The notes below the pieces were generated by a model that saw nothing but the letters and a program-made list of their open reading frames with translations, did no database searches and was not told where the DNA came from. Position numbers and translations under genes: made by a program. Positions 40,031 to 49,787 of a stretch of DNA of 64,000 nucleotides are shown piece after piece; the stretch's first letter is position 1, and each line of letters starts with the position of its first letter. This DNA is from Albidovulum sp. (GTDB taxonomy: Bacteria > Pseudomonadota > Alphaproteobacteria > Rhodobacterales > Rhodobacteraceae), in the NCBI GenBank assembly GCA_020637635.1, contig JACKKB010000006.1, positions 204,770 through 268,769 of the forward strand. Reading direction: 5' to 3'.

Positions 40031-41377
40031 ATGTTCGAGAAAATCCTCATCGCCAACCGGGGCGAGATCGCGCTGCGCGTGATCCGCGCCTGCCGAGAAA
40101 TGGGGATCCGCTCGGTCGCGGTCCATTCCACCGCGGATGCCGACGCGATGCATGTGCGGATGGCCGACGAAAGCGTCTGCATCGGGCCGAACTCCTCGGC
40201 GCAGTCCTATCTCTCGATCCCGGCGATCATCTCGGCCTGCGAAATCACCGGCGCCCAGGCGATCCACCCGGGCTACGGATTCCTGAGCGAGAATGCCACC
40301 TTCGTGCAGGCGCTCGAGGATCACGGCATCGCCTTCATCGGGCCGACGGCGGAACATATCCGCATCATGGGCGACAAGATCACCGCCAAGGAAACGGCCA
40401 AGGCGCTCGGCATCCCGGTGGTGCCCGGCTCGGACGGCGGGGTGCCCGATCTCGACGCGGCGCGCGGCGTCGCCAGCGACATCGGCTATCCGGTGATCAT
40501 CAAGGCAACGGCCGGCGGCGGCGGTCGCGGCATGAAGGTCGCGAAGTCGGCCGACGAGCTCGAGATCGCCTTCCGCACCGCGCGGTCCGAGGCCAAGGCG
40601 GCCTTCGGCAACGACGAGGTCTATATCGAGAAATACCTGCAGAAGCCGCGCCACATCGAGATCCAGGTGTTCGGAGACGGCAAGGGCAACGCGGTGCATC
40701 TCGGCGAACGCGACTGTTCGCTGCAGCGGCGCCACCAGAAGGTCTTGGAAGAGGCGCCGGGGCCGGTCATCACCCCTGCGCAGCGCGCCGAGATCGGCGG
40801 GGTCTGCGCCCGCGCGGTGGCCGAGATCAGCTATATCGGCGCCGGGACGATCGAGTTCCTGTTCGAGGACGGCAAGTTCTATTTCATCGAGATGAACACC
40901 CGTCTGCAGGTCGAGCATCCGGTGACCGAGGCAATCTTCGGCGTCGACCTGGTGCGCGAACAGATCCGCGTCGCCGACGGCTATCCGATGTCCTTCGGGC
41001 AGGACGATCTGGTCATCAACGGCCATGCGATCGAGGTCCGGATCAACGCCGAGAAGCTGCCGGGCTTTGCGCCCAGCCCGGGCAAGATCACCCAGTATCA
41101 CGCGCCGGGCGGGCTTGGCGTGCGGATGGATTCGGCCCTGTACGACGGCTATTCGATTCCGCCCTATTACGACAGCCTGATCGGCAAGCTCATCGTCCAC
41201 GGCCGCGACCGGCCCGAGGCGCTGGCGCGGCTCGACCGGGCTCTGGGCGAGCTCATCGTCGATGGCATCCACACCACGATCCCTCTCTTCCACGCGCTGC
41301 TCGACGCGCCCGATATCCAGACCGGAGACTATTCGATCCACTGGCTGGAAAAATGGCTGGCCGAGCAGTTCGGCTGA
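40031..41377 (+). CDS. accC: biotin carboxylase of acetyl-CoA carboxylase
   Basis: 448 residues. Carboxylates AccB-biotin with ATP and bicarbonate. Standard motifs: MFEKILIANRGEIALRVIRACRE, HPGYGFLSENATF, the ATP-grasp glycine loop KATAGGGGRGMKVAKS, ERDCSLQRRHQKVLEEAPGP and EMNTRLQVEHPVTE. Full length for the family. The next gene, aat, starts 7 bp after its stop, so the three genes may be one unit. Confidence 0.97.
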   Translation: MFEKILIANRGEIALRVIRACREMGIRSVAVHSTADADAMHVRMADESVCIGPNSSAQSYLSIPAIISACEITGAQAIHPGYGFLSENATFVQALEDHGIAFIGPTAEHIRIMGDKITAKETAKALGIPVVPGSDGGVPDLDAARGVASDIGYPVIIKATAGGGGRGMKVAKSADELEIAFRTARSEAKAAFGNDEVYIEKYLQKPRHIEIQVFGDGKGNAVHLGERDCSLQRRHQKVLEEAPGPVITPAQRAEIGGVCARAVAEISYIGAGTIEFLFEDGKFYFIEMNTRLQVEHPVTEAIFGVDLVREQIRVADGYPMSFGQDDLVINGHAIEVRINAEKLPGFAPSPGKITQYHAPGGLGVRMDSALYDGYSIPPYYDSLIGKLIVHGRDRPEALARLDRALGELIVDGIHTTIPLFHALLDAPDIQTGDYSIHWLEKWLAEQFG

Positions 41378-41384
41378 GCCGGCC

Positions 41385-42029
41385 GTGACGGGCGCGTCAC
41401 GCCTGCTCGGCCCGCAGGAGATGCTCGCCGGTTATGCGCAGGGCATCTTTCCGATGGCCGAGGCGCGCGGATCCGAGGTGCTTCACTGGGTAGATCCGCG
41501 GTTTCGCGGAATCATGCCACTGGACAAATTCCACATTTCGCGATCGCTCGCGCGCCGCATCCGGCGTGAGAATTATGAAATTCGAACAAATTCGGCCTTT
41601 CTGGACGTCGTCGATCTCTGCGCCGCCCGCCCCGAGACCTGGATCAATGCGGCGCTGCGCGATCTCTACGGACGGCTGCACGCGATGGGGTTCGCGCATT
41701 CGCTCGAGGTCGTGCAGGAAGGCGCGTTGACCGGCGGGGTCTTCGGCATCGCGCTTGGTGGCGCCTTCTTCGGCGAAAGCATGTTCTCGACCCGGACCGA
41801 TGCGTCGAAGATCGCGCTTGCCTATCTCGTCGAGCGGCTGGCCCGCGGTGGCTTCCGGCTTTTCGACGTGCAGTTCATGACCGACCATCTCGCCAGTCTC
41901 GGCGCGGTCGAGATCCCGCGGGCGCGCTATCGCGCGCTTCTGGCCGAGGCGCTTGCGCTGGATGCCGATTTCGACCCGGGGCCGGCCGATGCCTATTCGG
42001 TCCTGCAGCGCAGCACCCAGACGTCATAG
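41385..42029 (+). CDS. aat: leucyl/phenylalanyl-tRNA-protein transferase
   Basis: 214 residues. Adds Leu or Phe from tRNA to N-terminal Arg/Lys of proteins, marking them for ClpS/ClpAP (N-degron pathway). Family motifs: AGYAQGIFPMAEARGSEVLHWVDPRFRGIMPLDKFHISRSL, THSLEVV-like FAHSLEVVQEGALTGGVFGIALGGAFFGESMFS and FDVQFMTDHLASLGAVEIPR. I chose GTG 41385 as start since the conserved part begins at once after it and no ATG is near; the ribosome site is weak, which is compatible with coupling to accC. The 3' end overlaps the convergent DUF2155 gene by 37 bp. Confidence 0.93.
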   Translation: MTGASRLLGPQEMLAGYAQGIFPMAEARGSEVLHWVDPRFRGIMPLDKFHISRSLARRIRRENYEIRTNSAFLDVVDLCAARPETWINAALRDLYGRLHAMGFAHSLEVVQEGALTGGVFGIALGGAFFGESMFSTRTDASKIALAYLVERLARGGFRLFDVQFMTDHLASLGAVEIPRARYRALLAEALALDADFDPGPADAYSVLQRSTQTS

Positions 42030-42355
42030 CGCGGATCGTCGAGCGCCGAGAGCGCCGGGCTCGAGGCCACCATCCAGGCGTCGAAGGCGGTCTCGCCGGT
42101 CCGGGTGTCGCTGATCGTGAGATGGGCATAGGCGTTCGACGCGGGGTCGCCCGCGGGATAGCGGCAATCCGAAAGCGTGATCGTGAGCCGCCCGAAGGTG
42201 GTGCTGGCGCCGGTTGCAAGATCGAATTCCTCGGTCTGGCCCGAGACCTTGTCGAGCCCGCGCAGGATCGCGCCCGGTGCGCTTGCCGCATCCTGGGCCT
42301 GACCCGCCTGCGCAGCGAGCGCGAGGCCGAGGATCAGCGCCGCCCGGACGATCAT
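41993..42355 (-). CDS. DUF2155 secreted protein
   Basis: 120 residues. Signal peptide MIVRAALILGLALAAQAGQAQ, then a compact domain ending in FDAWMVASSPALSALDDPRYDVWVLRC, the DUF2155 signature (a predicted periplasmic protein of alphaproteobacteria with unknown function). ATGA overlap with the MlaD-like gene upstream. The gene order NDUFA12, MlaD-like, DUF2155, aat is familiar in this order of bacteria. Confidence 0.88.
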   Translation of the reverse strand: MIVRAALILGLALAAQAGQAQDAASAPGAILRGLDKVSGQTEEFDLATGASTTFGRLTITLSDCRYPAGDPASNAYAHLTISDTRTGETAFDAWMVASSPALSALDDPRYDVWVLRCRTE

Positions 42356-42849
42356 TGCGTGCCGCCCTCCGCGGCTCCGTTCGCCGCGCCACCCGAGCCA
42401 TTGTCGGACCCGCCGCCGGCGAACTTCATCATCAACGAGATGACGCTGACCGCCCCCTGGGTATCCTCGACCTCGGCGCCCGGTTCGAGGTCGACCGGGC
42501 TGCCGCCGGGGAGGATTTCGAGGAAGGCGCCACCAAGAAGCCCCTCGGAGGCGATGACGGCGGTGCTGTCATCGGGGATCACGATGCCGTCCTTCACCGA
42601 AAAGCGGGCATCGGCGAAGAAGGTCTGGGGGTTCAGGGCCAGCGACGTGATGGTGCCGACCTTGACGCCCGCCATGCGCACATCGGTGCCGACGGTCACG
42701 CCCTCGACCGAACGGAAGCTCGCCTTCAACTCGTAACTGTCGCGCGCGCCGCCCGAAAGCCCCTCGCCGCCGCTGGCATAGACAAGGAACCCTGCCGCGG
42801 CCGCCAGGACTCCGGCGCCGGCGAGTATTTCTGAAATGCGTCCGGTCAT
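42352..42849 (-). CDS. mlaD: MlaD-like MCE-domain lipid transport protein
   Basis: 165 residues. N-terminal membrane anchor (ISEILAGAGVLAAAAGFLVYAS) followed by one MCE domain: YELKASFRSVEGVTVGTDVRMAGVKVGTITSLAL, then SEGLLGGAFLEILPGG. MlaD hexamers on the outer face of the inner membrane carry phospholipids between membranes. No MlaE/F genes are near. ATG 42849 shares one base with the NDUFA12 stop (TAATG). Confidence 0.9.
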   Translation of the reverse strand: MTGRISEILAGAGVLAAAAGFLVYASGGEGLSGGARDSYELKASFRSVEGVTVGTDVRMAGVKVGTITSLALNPQTFFADARFSVKDGIVIPDDSTAVIASEGLLGGAFLEILPGGSPVDLEPGAEVEDTQGAVSVISLMMKFAGGGSDNGSGGAANGAAEGGTQ

Positions 42850-43223
42850 TATTCCGGGCTCCACGCCTCGTAGTCACGCCGGTCTGCGGGATGCGCCTGA
42901 CGCAGCGAGCCGGCGGGCGCATAGGCCATCGCCGTGCCGGTCAGGTTTTCCTGATGCGGCTTTTCCCAGGGCTTGCGCGCCAGCGCCACCTTGCTCGGCG
43001 GTTCATCCCAGGTGAAATGCAGCCAGCCGTGCCAGTCCGGGCCGATCCTCGAGGCCTCGATCTCGCCGTTGTAGATGACCCAGCGGCGCTTGCCGTCGCG
43101 GGTCTGGTAGAAGGTGTTGCCCTGATCGTCCTTGCCGACCTTCACGCCCTTTCGCGCCGTGAAGATCTGGGTGCCGAGCGTCTGGCCGTTCCACCAGGTA
43201 AGCAAGCGAAGCAGGAATTTCAT
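42849..43223 (-). CDS. NDUFA12-family complex I accessory subunit
   Basis: 124 residues. MKFLLRLLTWWNGQTLGTQIFTARKGVKVGKDDQGNTFYQ, RRWVIYNGEIEASRIGPDWHGWLHFTWDEPPS and the HxENLTGT stretch (KPHQENLTGTAMAYAP) are the NDUFA12/B17.2 signature. In Paracoccus this protein is part of respiratory complex I, as in mitochondria. Strong GGAG before ATG 43223. First of three overlapping genes. Confidence 0.94.
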   Translation of the reverse strand: MKFLLRLLTWWNGQTLGTQIFTARKGVKVGKDDQGNTFYQTRDGKRRWVIYNGEIEASRIGPDWHGWLHFTWDEPPSKVALARKPWEKPHQENLTGTAMAYAPAGSLRQAHPADRRDYEAWSPE

Positions 43224-43403
43224 GGGCGCACTCCGGCTGGGTCTGCCCCCTTATAGCGCAGGAGTGCGCGAGGTCCAGAGGCCGTGGGTGCGCTTGCGCG
43301 CCGGGGCAGCGGCGCGCGGCGGTCCCGTCGTCGAACCGGCATGAAAGGACGCAGGGCGCTTCGGACCCCATGTCGCTCCACTGTGCGATCGGCGCCGATC
43401 AGG

Positions 43404-43450
43404 ATGAACCGCGCCGGCCCGAACAGCGGCGCCAGGGCGGCGCGGTTCAT
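43404..43450. terminator. 12-bp inverted repeat after clpX
   Basis: ATGAACCGCGCC (43404-43415) and GGCGCGGTTCAT (43439-43450) pair perfectly across a 23-nt loop, 18 bp after the clpX stop. No T-run follows in the clpX direction, so this is a hairpin that might stabilise or end the transcript rather than a proven terminator. The rest of the 244-bp gap shows nothing else. Confidence 0.4.
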
Positions 43451-43467
43451 CCAGCCGGTTTCAGCTG

Positions 43468-44742
<1,275 letters not shown>

Positions 44743-44831
44743 CCTTTCGTGGCCTGTTCGCCCAGCTGATTTCGCCTTGTGACCGTCATTTTGGACAAGA
44801 TTAGGGCAGCCCCCGGACCATCACAATGGCA

Positions 44832-44845
44832 AATTGCCGGCAATT
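44832..44845. promoter_or_regulatory. 14-bp perfect palindrome between clpP and clpX
   Basis: AATTGCCGGCAATT lies 32 bp after clpP and 90 bp before clpX in the 134-bp gap. It could be an operator or part of the clpX promoter; as a stem it has no spacer loop, so a terminator is unlikely. Confidence 0.35.
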
Positions 44846-44876
44846 CCGTCACGGTTTCGCGCCCTGCCGCCCCTCC

Positions 44877-45500
44877 CTAGGCGGTCTCGCCCGGCCGCGC
44901 GGTCAGGATATCGTCGATCAGACCCCAATCCTTGGCCTCTTCGGGCGACATGAAATTGTCGCGCTCCAGCGCCGTTTCGACCTTCTTGATCGGCTGGCCG
45001 GTGTGCTTGTGGTATATCTCGTTCAGCCGCTCCTTGAGCTTCTGGGTTTCCTGGGCATGGATCATGATGTCCGTCGCCTGGCCCTGATAGCCGCCCGAGG
45101 GCTGGTGCACCATGACCCGGCTGTTGGGCAGCGAGAATCGCATGCCCTTCTCGCCCGCGGTGAGCAGCAGAGAGCCCATCGAGGCCGCCTGGCCGATGAC
45201 CAGCGTCGAGACCTTGGGCCGGATGTACTGCATCGTGTCGTAGATCGACAGGCCCGAGGTCACGACGCCCCCGGGCGAGTTGATGTACATCGCGATCTCC
45301 TTCGAGGGGTTTTCCGCCTCGAGAAACAGAAGCTGCGCGCAGATCAGCGTCGACATGCCGTCATGGACGGGTCCGGAGAGGAAGATGATCCGTTCCTTCA
45401 GGAGCCGCGAGTAGATGTCATAGGCCCGTTCCCCGCGCGAAGTCTGCTCGACGACCATCGGCACGAGGGTGTTCATGTAGAGATCATAAGGGTCTTTCAT
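44877..45500 (-). CDS. clpP: ATP-dependent Clp protease proteolytic subunit ClpP
   Basis: 207 residues. Serine protease that forms the 14-mer barrel and works with ClpX or ClpA. Catalytic serine in GQAASMGSLLL (S107), histidine in VMVHQPSGG (H132), and the aspartate lies in the following ERDNFMSPEEAKDWGLID region. clpX follows downstream with its own 134-bp gap, the usual order. GAAAGA is the nearest purine-rich site before ATG 45500. Confidence 0.97.
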   Translation of the reverse strand: MKDPYDLYMNTLVPMVVEQTSRGERAYDIYSRLLKERIIFLSGPVHDGMSTLICAQLLFLEAENPSKEIAMYINSPGGVVTSGLSIYDTMQYIRPKVSTLVIGQAASMGSLLLTAGEKGMRFSLPNSRVMVHQPSGGYQGQATDIMIHAQETQKLKERLNEIYHKHTGQPIKKVETALERDNFMSPEEAKDWGLIDDILTARPGETA

Positions 45501-45556
45501 GTCGTCCGTCTTTCGCTGCTGTCCGCGGGAATGCCTAGGGCCTGAACCTTACTCTT

Positions 45557-45585
45557 GTCTTAGTGGCGCGCTCAGGGGGCTGCAA
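45557..45585 (-). promoter_or_regulatory. candidate clpP promoter
   Basis: On the minus strand, TTGCAG (45580-45585), exactly 17 bp, then TAAGAC (45557-45562). The upstream half reads CCTTGCAG, which also resembles the CTTG -35 of RpoH promoters, plausible for a heat-shock protease gene. The -10 is weak. Confidence 0.35.
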
Positions 45586-45680
45586 GGGGCGGCGGCCCGG
45601 GTGCGGCGGGCAAAGGCGGATTGCAGGCGTCCCGGGCTCGGCCTAACCTCGACCCCGGCAGAGGTCCGGAGGAACGAGGG

Positions 45681-47135
45681 ATGATCGACGCATACGACGA
45701 CTGGGACGCGACGGAGATGGCGCGCCAGGTGGCGGCGGGCGCGGTCAGCGCCGGAGAGCTCCTCGACGAGGCGCTGGCACGGGTGGAGCGTCTCAACCCG
45801 AGCATCAATGCCGTGGTGCTGATCCAGGAGGAGGCGGCGCGGCGCGCCATCGACCGCGGCCTGCCGGAGGGGCCGCTCAGGGGGGTGCCGTTCCTGATCA
45901 AGGATCTCGGTTGCGAGGCGATCGATTTCCCCTCGCACAACGGCTCGCGGCTTCTGGCCAACACCCGCTACAGCTACGACAGCGCCATCTTCGAGCGGAT
46001 CCGCGCGACCGGCGTCGTCACCTTCGGCCGCACGACCTCGCCCGAGGGCGGGATCGGGGCGGCGACGGAATCCGCCGTCTATGGCGGGCCGACGCGCAAT
46101 CCCTGGAACCTCGATCATACGCCGGGCGGCTCTTCGGGCGGGTCTGGCGCCGCGGTCTCGGCCGGCATCGTGCCGGCGGCGCATGGGTCGGACGGCGGCG
46201 GTTCGGTGCGGATCCCGGCCGCGTCCTGCGGGCTCTTCGGCTTCAAGCCGACGCGGGCGCGGCTGCCGGACGGGCCTGCCGCCGGCGAGGGCTGGGCCGG
46301 CATGGCGATCGATGGCTTTCTCACCCGCTCCGTGCGCGACAGCGCGGTGCTGCTTGACGCCTGCGCCGGGGCGGATCTCGGCGCGCCCTACTGGGCGCCG
46401 CCGCTTGGCGCGGGCTTCATGGCGGCCCTGCAGAGGCCGCCCCGGCGGCTTCGCATCGCGCTCTGCGACACGACGCTCACCGGTGAGCCGATCGCGCCCG
46501 AGGCGCGCGCGGCGGTGCTCGATGCCGCCGCCCTTCTCGAAAGCCTCGGCCACAGCGTCGTGCCGGCGCGCCCCGCGGCCGACACCCGCGGCATGATGGC
46601 CGCCTGGACGAAGATCGTCGCCTGCGGCACAGCGCTCGGCATCCGCAGCACGCTTGCCGCGCGCGGCCGCGACCTCGGCGAGGACGAGATCGAGGCCGTG
46701 AGCCGCTCGGCGATGGACCATGCCGCGGGCATCTCGGGCGCCGACTATCTGCAGGCGGTGGGCAAGATCCATGCCTACGGGCGCGAGATGGCGGCCTTCC
46801 TTCGGGACTGGGACGTGCTTCTGACCGCCACGCTTGCCGAGCCGCCGGCGCGGGTCGGGCGGTTTTCGCATCGGGACCGCGACTATGTCGACTACCGGCT
46901 CGGCAAGGGCATGATCTTCGACTACTCGCCCTTCTGCGCCGCCTTCAACGCCTCGGGCCAGCCGGCGATGTCGCTGCCGCTCCACTGGAGCGACGCCGGC
47001 CTGCCGGTCGGCGTGCACCTGGCCGCCGCCTTCGGCGCCGACGAGATGCTGATGGCGCTCGCGGGCGAGGTCGAGGCGGCGCGACCCTGGGCGGGACGAC
47101 GCCCGCCCCTGGCCCGCGCAGGCGCCGCCGCATGA
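45681..47135 (+). CDS. amidase signature family enzyme (first)
   Basis: 484 residues. The Ser-cisSer-Lys triad elements are visible: lysine in PFLIKDLG, cis-serine in the loop GGSSGGSGAAVSAGIVP, nucleophile region HGSDGGGSVRIPAASCGLFGFKPT. Hydrolyses an amide in the cytoplasm; the substrate cannot be told. ATG 45681 has GGAGGAACGAGGG upstream. Its stop overlaps the start of the second amidase (ATGA), and that one in turn overlaps modE. Confidence 0.9.
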   Translation: MIDAYDDWDATEMARQVAAGAVSAGELLDEALARVERLNPSINAVVLIQEEAARRAIDRGLPEGPLRGVPFLIKDLGCEAIDFPSHNGSRLLANTRYSYDSAIFERIRATGVVTFGRTTSPEGGIGAATESAVYGGPTRNPWNLDHTPGGSSGGSGAAVSAGIVPAAHGSDGGGSVRIPAASCGLFGFKPTRARLPDGPAAGEGWAGMAIDGFLTRSVRDSAVLLDACAGADLGAPYWAPPLGAGFMAALQRPPRRLRIALCDTTLTGEPIAPEARAAVLDAAALLESLGHSVVPARPAADTRGMMAAWTKIVACGTALGIRSTLAARGRDLGEDEIEAVSRSAMDHAAGISGADYLQAVGKIHAYGREMAAFLRDWDVLLTATLAEPPARVGRFSHRDRDYVDYRLGKGMIFDYSPFCAAFNASGQPAMSLPLHWSDAGLPVGVHLAAAFGADEMLMALAGEVEAARPWAGRRPPLARAGAAA

Positions 47136-48544
47136 GCGATCCGACCACGCTTCCGGCCTCGGACCTGGTGCGCGCCATCGCCTCGGGCCGGATCACCGCG
47201 CGCGAGGTGATGGAGGCGACGCTCGACCGGATCGAGGCCCTGAACCCGAAGATCAACGCCATCGTCTCGCTGCGCCCGCGCGCAGAGCTTCTGGCCGAGG
47301 CGGAGGCCGCCGACCGGGCGGGCCCGGGCGGGCTGCTCCACGGGCTGCCGATGGCGCCCAAGGATCTGGTCGCGACCAAGGGGCTCCGCACCACCTGGGG
47401 CTCGCCGCTCTTTCACGATTTCGTGCCGACATCGGACGACCTTCTGGCGGCGCGGATGCGGGCGGCCGGGGCGATCTTCATCGGCAAGACCAACACGCCG
47501 GAATGGGGCCATGGGTCGCACAGTTTCAACCCGGTTCACGGCACCACACGCAACCCCTATGACCCAAGCCGGACGGCCGGCGGATCGTCCGGTGGGGCGG
47601 CGGCGGCGCTCTCGGCGCGGCTCCTGCCACTCGCCGACGGGTCGGACATGATGGGCTCGCTCCGCAACCCGGCCGCCTTCTGCAACGTCTACGGCTTCCG
47701 TCCGACCTGGGGCCTCGTGCCTGCCGATGCCGAGGGCGATACCTTCCTTGCCACGCTCGCGACCGAGGGGCCGATGGGGCGCAGCCCCGAGGATATCGCG
47801 CTGCTTCTGGAGGTGCTGGCGGGGCCGAACCCCGAAACGCCCTTCGGCCGCCCGTCGGAACCCTATCGCCAGCGACTTGCCTGCGACCCGAAGGGCTTGC
47901 GGATCGGCTGGCTCGCGGATTGGGGCGGCGCCTATCCGACAGAACCCGGGATCCTGGAGACCTCCGCCGCCGCGCTTGCCGTGCTGGAGGATCTTGGCGC
48001 GGTGGTCGAGCCGGTGGCGGCGCCCTTCGCGGCCGAAGAACTCTGGTCCGCCTGGATCACGCTGCGCGCGATGCTGAACGCGGGCGGTCTCGGCGCGCTT
48101 GCCGCCGATCCGGAGAAGCGCAAGCGCATGAAGCCCGAGAGCCTCTGGGAAGTCGATCGCGGCGCCGGGCTTTCGGCCGCCGAAGTCCATGCCGCGAGCG
48201 TGATCCGCTCGCGCTGGTATCGCGGCGCGGTGCGGCTTTTCGAACGCTTCGATGCGCTGGTGCTGCCCGCCGCGCAGGTCTGGCCCTTCCCGGCCGACTG
48301 GCGCTGGCCCGAATCCGTCGCCGGACGCCCCTGCGACACCTACCACCGCTGGATGGAGATCGTCGTGCCGGTCAGCCTGATCGGCCTGCCCTGCCTGGCG
48401 ATGCCGGCCGGATTCGGGCCCGAGGGCCTGCCGATGGGTGTCCAGCTTTTCGGCGCCGCCGGCGCGGATGCGAAGATCCTCGCTCTCGGCCAGGCCTATC
48501 ACGCCGCGACCGGCTGGCCGGACCGGCGGCCGCCCTTCGCATGA
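47132..48544 (+). CDS. amidase signature family enzyme (second)
   Basis: 470 residues, a diverged neighbour of the first amidase: lysine in MAPKDLVATKG, TAGGSSGGAAAALSARLLPLADGSDMMGSLRNPAAFCNVYGFRPT for the serine part. The GSDMMGSLRNPA form is typical of amidases of the AtzE/mandelamide type rather than GatA; no GatB or GatC is nearby. Overlaps by 4 bp at both ends (first amidase, modE), so the three genes are translationally coupled. Confidence 0.9.
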   Translation: MSDPTTLPASDLVRAIASGRITAREVMEATLDRIEALNPKINAIVSLRPRAELLAEAEAADRAGPGGLLHGLPMAPKDLVATKGLRTTWGSPLFHDFVPTSDDLLAARMRAAGAIFIGKTNTPEWGHGSHSFNPVHGTTRNPYDPSRTAGGSSGGAAAALSARLLPLADGSDMMGSLRNPAAFCNVYGFRPTWGLVPADAEGDTFLATLATEGPMGRSPEDIALLLEVLAGPNPETPFGRPSEPYRQRLACDPKGLRIGWLADWGGAYPTEPGILETSAAALAVLEDLGAVVEPVAAPFAAEELWSAWITLRAMLNAGGLGALAADPEKRKRMKPESLWEVDRGAGLSAAEVHAASVIRSRWYRGAVRLFERFDALVLPAAQVWPFPADWRWPESVAGRPCDTYHRWMEIVVPVSLIGLPCLAMPAGFGPEGLPMGVQLFGAAGADAKILALGQAYHAATGWPDRRPPFA

Positions 48545-48897
48545 CCGGGCCGGCGCTCAAGATCCGGCTCGTCGTCGAAGGCGGCGACTGGCTCGGCCCG
48601 GGCAAGGCCGACCTTCTCGAAGCGATCGCCGAGACCGGCTCGATCTCGGCCGCCGGGCGGCGCATGGGGATGAGCTACAAGCGCGCCTGGAGCCTCGTCG
48701 AGACGCTGAACGCGATGTTCCGCAGCCCCCTTGTCAGCTCCAGCCGTGGCGGCGCCGGCCACGGCGGCGCGGCGCTGACGGAGAGCGGCGCCGAGGTGCT
48801 GCGCCTTTACCGGGCGATCCAGTCCAAGGGCGCCGAAGCGGTCGCCGGCGAGGTCGCGGCCCTGCACCGGCTTTCCGTTATGTCCGCTGAAAAATAA
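48541..48897 (+). CDS. modE: ModE-type regulator, DNA-binding domain only
   Basis: 118 residues: the winged-helix N-terminal domain of ModE (KADLLEAIAETGSISAAGRRMGMSYKRAWSLVETLNAMF, then GGAGHGGAALTESGAEVLRLYRAI). E. coli ModE (262 residues) has two C-terminal MOP domains that bind molybdate; they are missing here, as in other short alphaproteobacterial forms. It starts with ATGA overlapping the second amidase. One ModE-type box overlaps its stop codon region and another precedes modA, consistent with repression of modABC. Confidence 0.88.
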   Translation: MTGPALKIRLVVEGGDWLGPGKADLLEAIAETGSISAAGRRMGMSYKRAWSLVETLNAMFRSPLVSSSRGGAGHGGAALTESGAEVLRLYRAIQSKGAEAVAGEVAALHRLSVMSAEK

Positions 48898-48899
48898 CG
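48876..48899. promoter_or_regulatory. ModE-type operator 1
   Basis: CGTTAT (48876-48881), 12 bp, ATAACG (48894-48899): a 24-bp inverted repeat like the ModE consensus (CGNTATAT ... ATATANCG). It overlaps the last codons and stop of modE. Confidence 0.65.
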
Positions 48900-48921
48900 C
48901 TTGCCCGACGGGCCGCGGCAT

Positions 48922-48945
48922 CGTTATGTCCAATCAGATATAACG
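48922..48945. promoter_or_regulatory. ModE-type operator 2
   Basis: CGTTAT (48922-48927), 12 bp, ATAACG (48940-48945), the same geometry as operator 1, 46 bp further on and 8 bp before the modA start. TATAAC at 48939 inside it could be the modA -10, so binding would block transcription. Confidence 0.8.
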
Positions 48946-48953
48946 AGGTTCCC

Positions 48954-49787
48954 GTGCATCTTCTCCCCAGACTTGCGCTTGTCGCCGTTCTCGCCGCCGG
49001 ACCGGGGCTCGACGGCGGCGCCCGGGCCGACGAGGCCCTGATCGCGGTGGCCAGCAATTTCCTGCCCGCCGCGCATGCGCTGGCCGACAGGCTTCAGGCC
49101 GAGACCGGCCACCATGTGGCGCTCAGCGCCGGGGCGACCGGCAAGCTCGCCGCCCAGATCGCGCAGGGCGCGCCTTTCGACGCCTTCCTGTCGGCCGACG
49201 CGGCGGCACCGGAGCGGCTGGAGGCCGAAGGTCTGGCGGTGGCGGGAAGCCGGTTCACCTACGCGCTCGGACGGCTGGTGCTCTGGTCGGCCGATGCCGG
49301 GGCCGATCTCGCCGATCCGGGCACCGCGCTTGGCCGTGCGCGCCATGTGGCGATCGCCAGCCCGAGCCTCGCGCCCTATGGCAAGGCGGCGATGGAATGC
49401 ATTGACAACATGGGGCTTTCCGAAACCGTCGCCGGCAAGATCGTGACCGGAGAGAACATAGGTCAGGCCACCGCGCTGGTGGCCTCGGGCGCGGCCGAGA
49501 TCGGCTTCGTCGCGGCCGCCTCCACCATCGGGCAGGGCGGCGCCACCCTGCCCCTGCCCGAAGACTGCCACGGGCCTATCCGGCAGGACGCGGTGCTGCT
49601 CCGCCACGGCGAGGCGAACGCCGCGGCCAAGGCCTTTCTCGACCTTCTCCGCTCTGCGGCGGCGCGCCCGACACTCGCGGGCTTCGGCTACGGAACGACG
49701 GAAGGCGGCACGGCGGAAGGCGGCACGGCGGAAGGCGGCACGGCGGAGGGCGGCACGGCGGAAGGCGGAACGGCGGAGGGCGGTTGA
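48954..49787 (+). CDS. modA: molybdate ABC transporter substrate-binding protein, repeat-extended
   Basis: 277 residues. Signal peptide (MHLLPRLALVAVLAAGPGLDGGARA), then the ModA pattern: IAVASNFLPAAHALADRL, SAGATGKLAAQIAQGAPFDAFLSADAAAPERLEAEG, ASPSLAPYGKAAMECID. Binds molybdate or tungstate in the periplasm. The normal end at LAGFGYG is extended by about 28 residues of GTAEG-type pentapeptide repeats from a 15-bp tandem array. The start is GTG 48954, with ACGAGG 6 bp upstream; it directly follows a ModE-type box. Confidence 0.93.
   Translation: MHLLPRLALVAVLAAGPGLDGGARADEALIAVASNFLPAAHALADRLQAETGHHVALSAGATGKLAAQIAQGAPFDAFLSADAAAPERLEAEGLAVAGSRFTYALGRLVLWSADAGADLADPGTALGRARHVAIASPSLAPYGKAAMECIDNMGLSETVAGKIVTGENIGQATALVASGAAEIGFVAAASTIGQGGATLPLPEDCHGPIRQDAVLLRHGEANAAAKAFLDLLRSAAARPTLAGFGYGTTEGGTAEGGTAEGGTAEGGTAEGGTAEGG
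49691..49780. repeat. 15-bp tandem repeat in the modA 3' end, 6 copies
   Basis: Six units of CGGCACGGCGGAAGG with minor changes run to the stop codon of modA. They keep the frame and give TAEGG repeats. The GGAGGG of the last unit is the likely ribosome site of modB. Confidence 0.9.

Noticed and set aside
43220..43450. Small minus-strand frame starting in the inverted repeat after clpX
   Set aside because: No ribosome site; Arg/Pro-rich product overlapping the start of the NDUFA12 gene.
45681..48544. The two amidases as GatA subunits of the tRNA amidotransferase
   Set aside because: No gatB or gatC is present, and the loops (for example GSDMMGSLRNPA) fit other amidase-signature groups.
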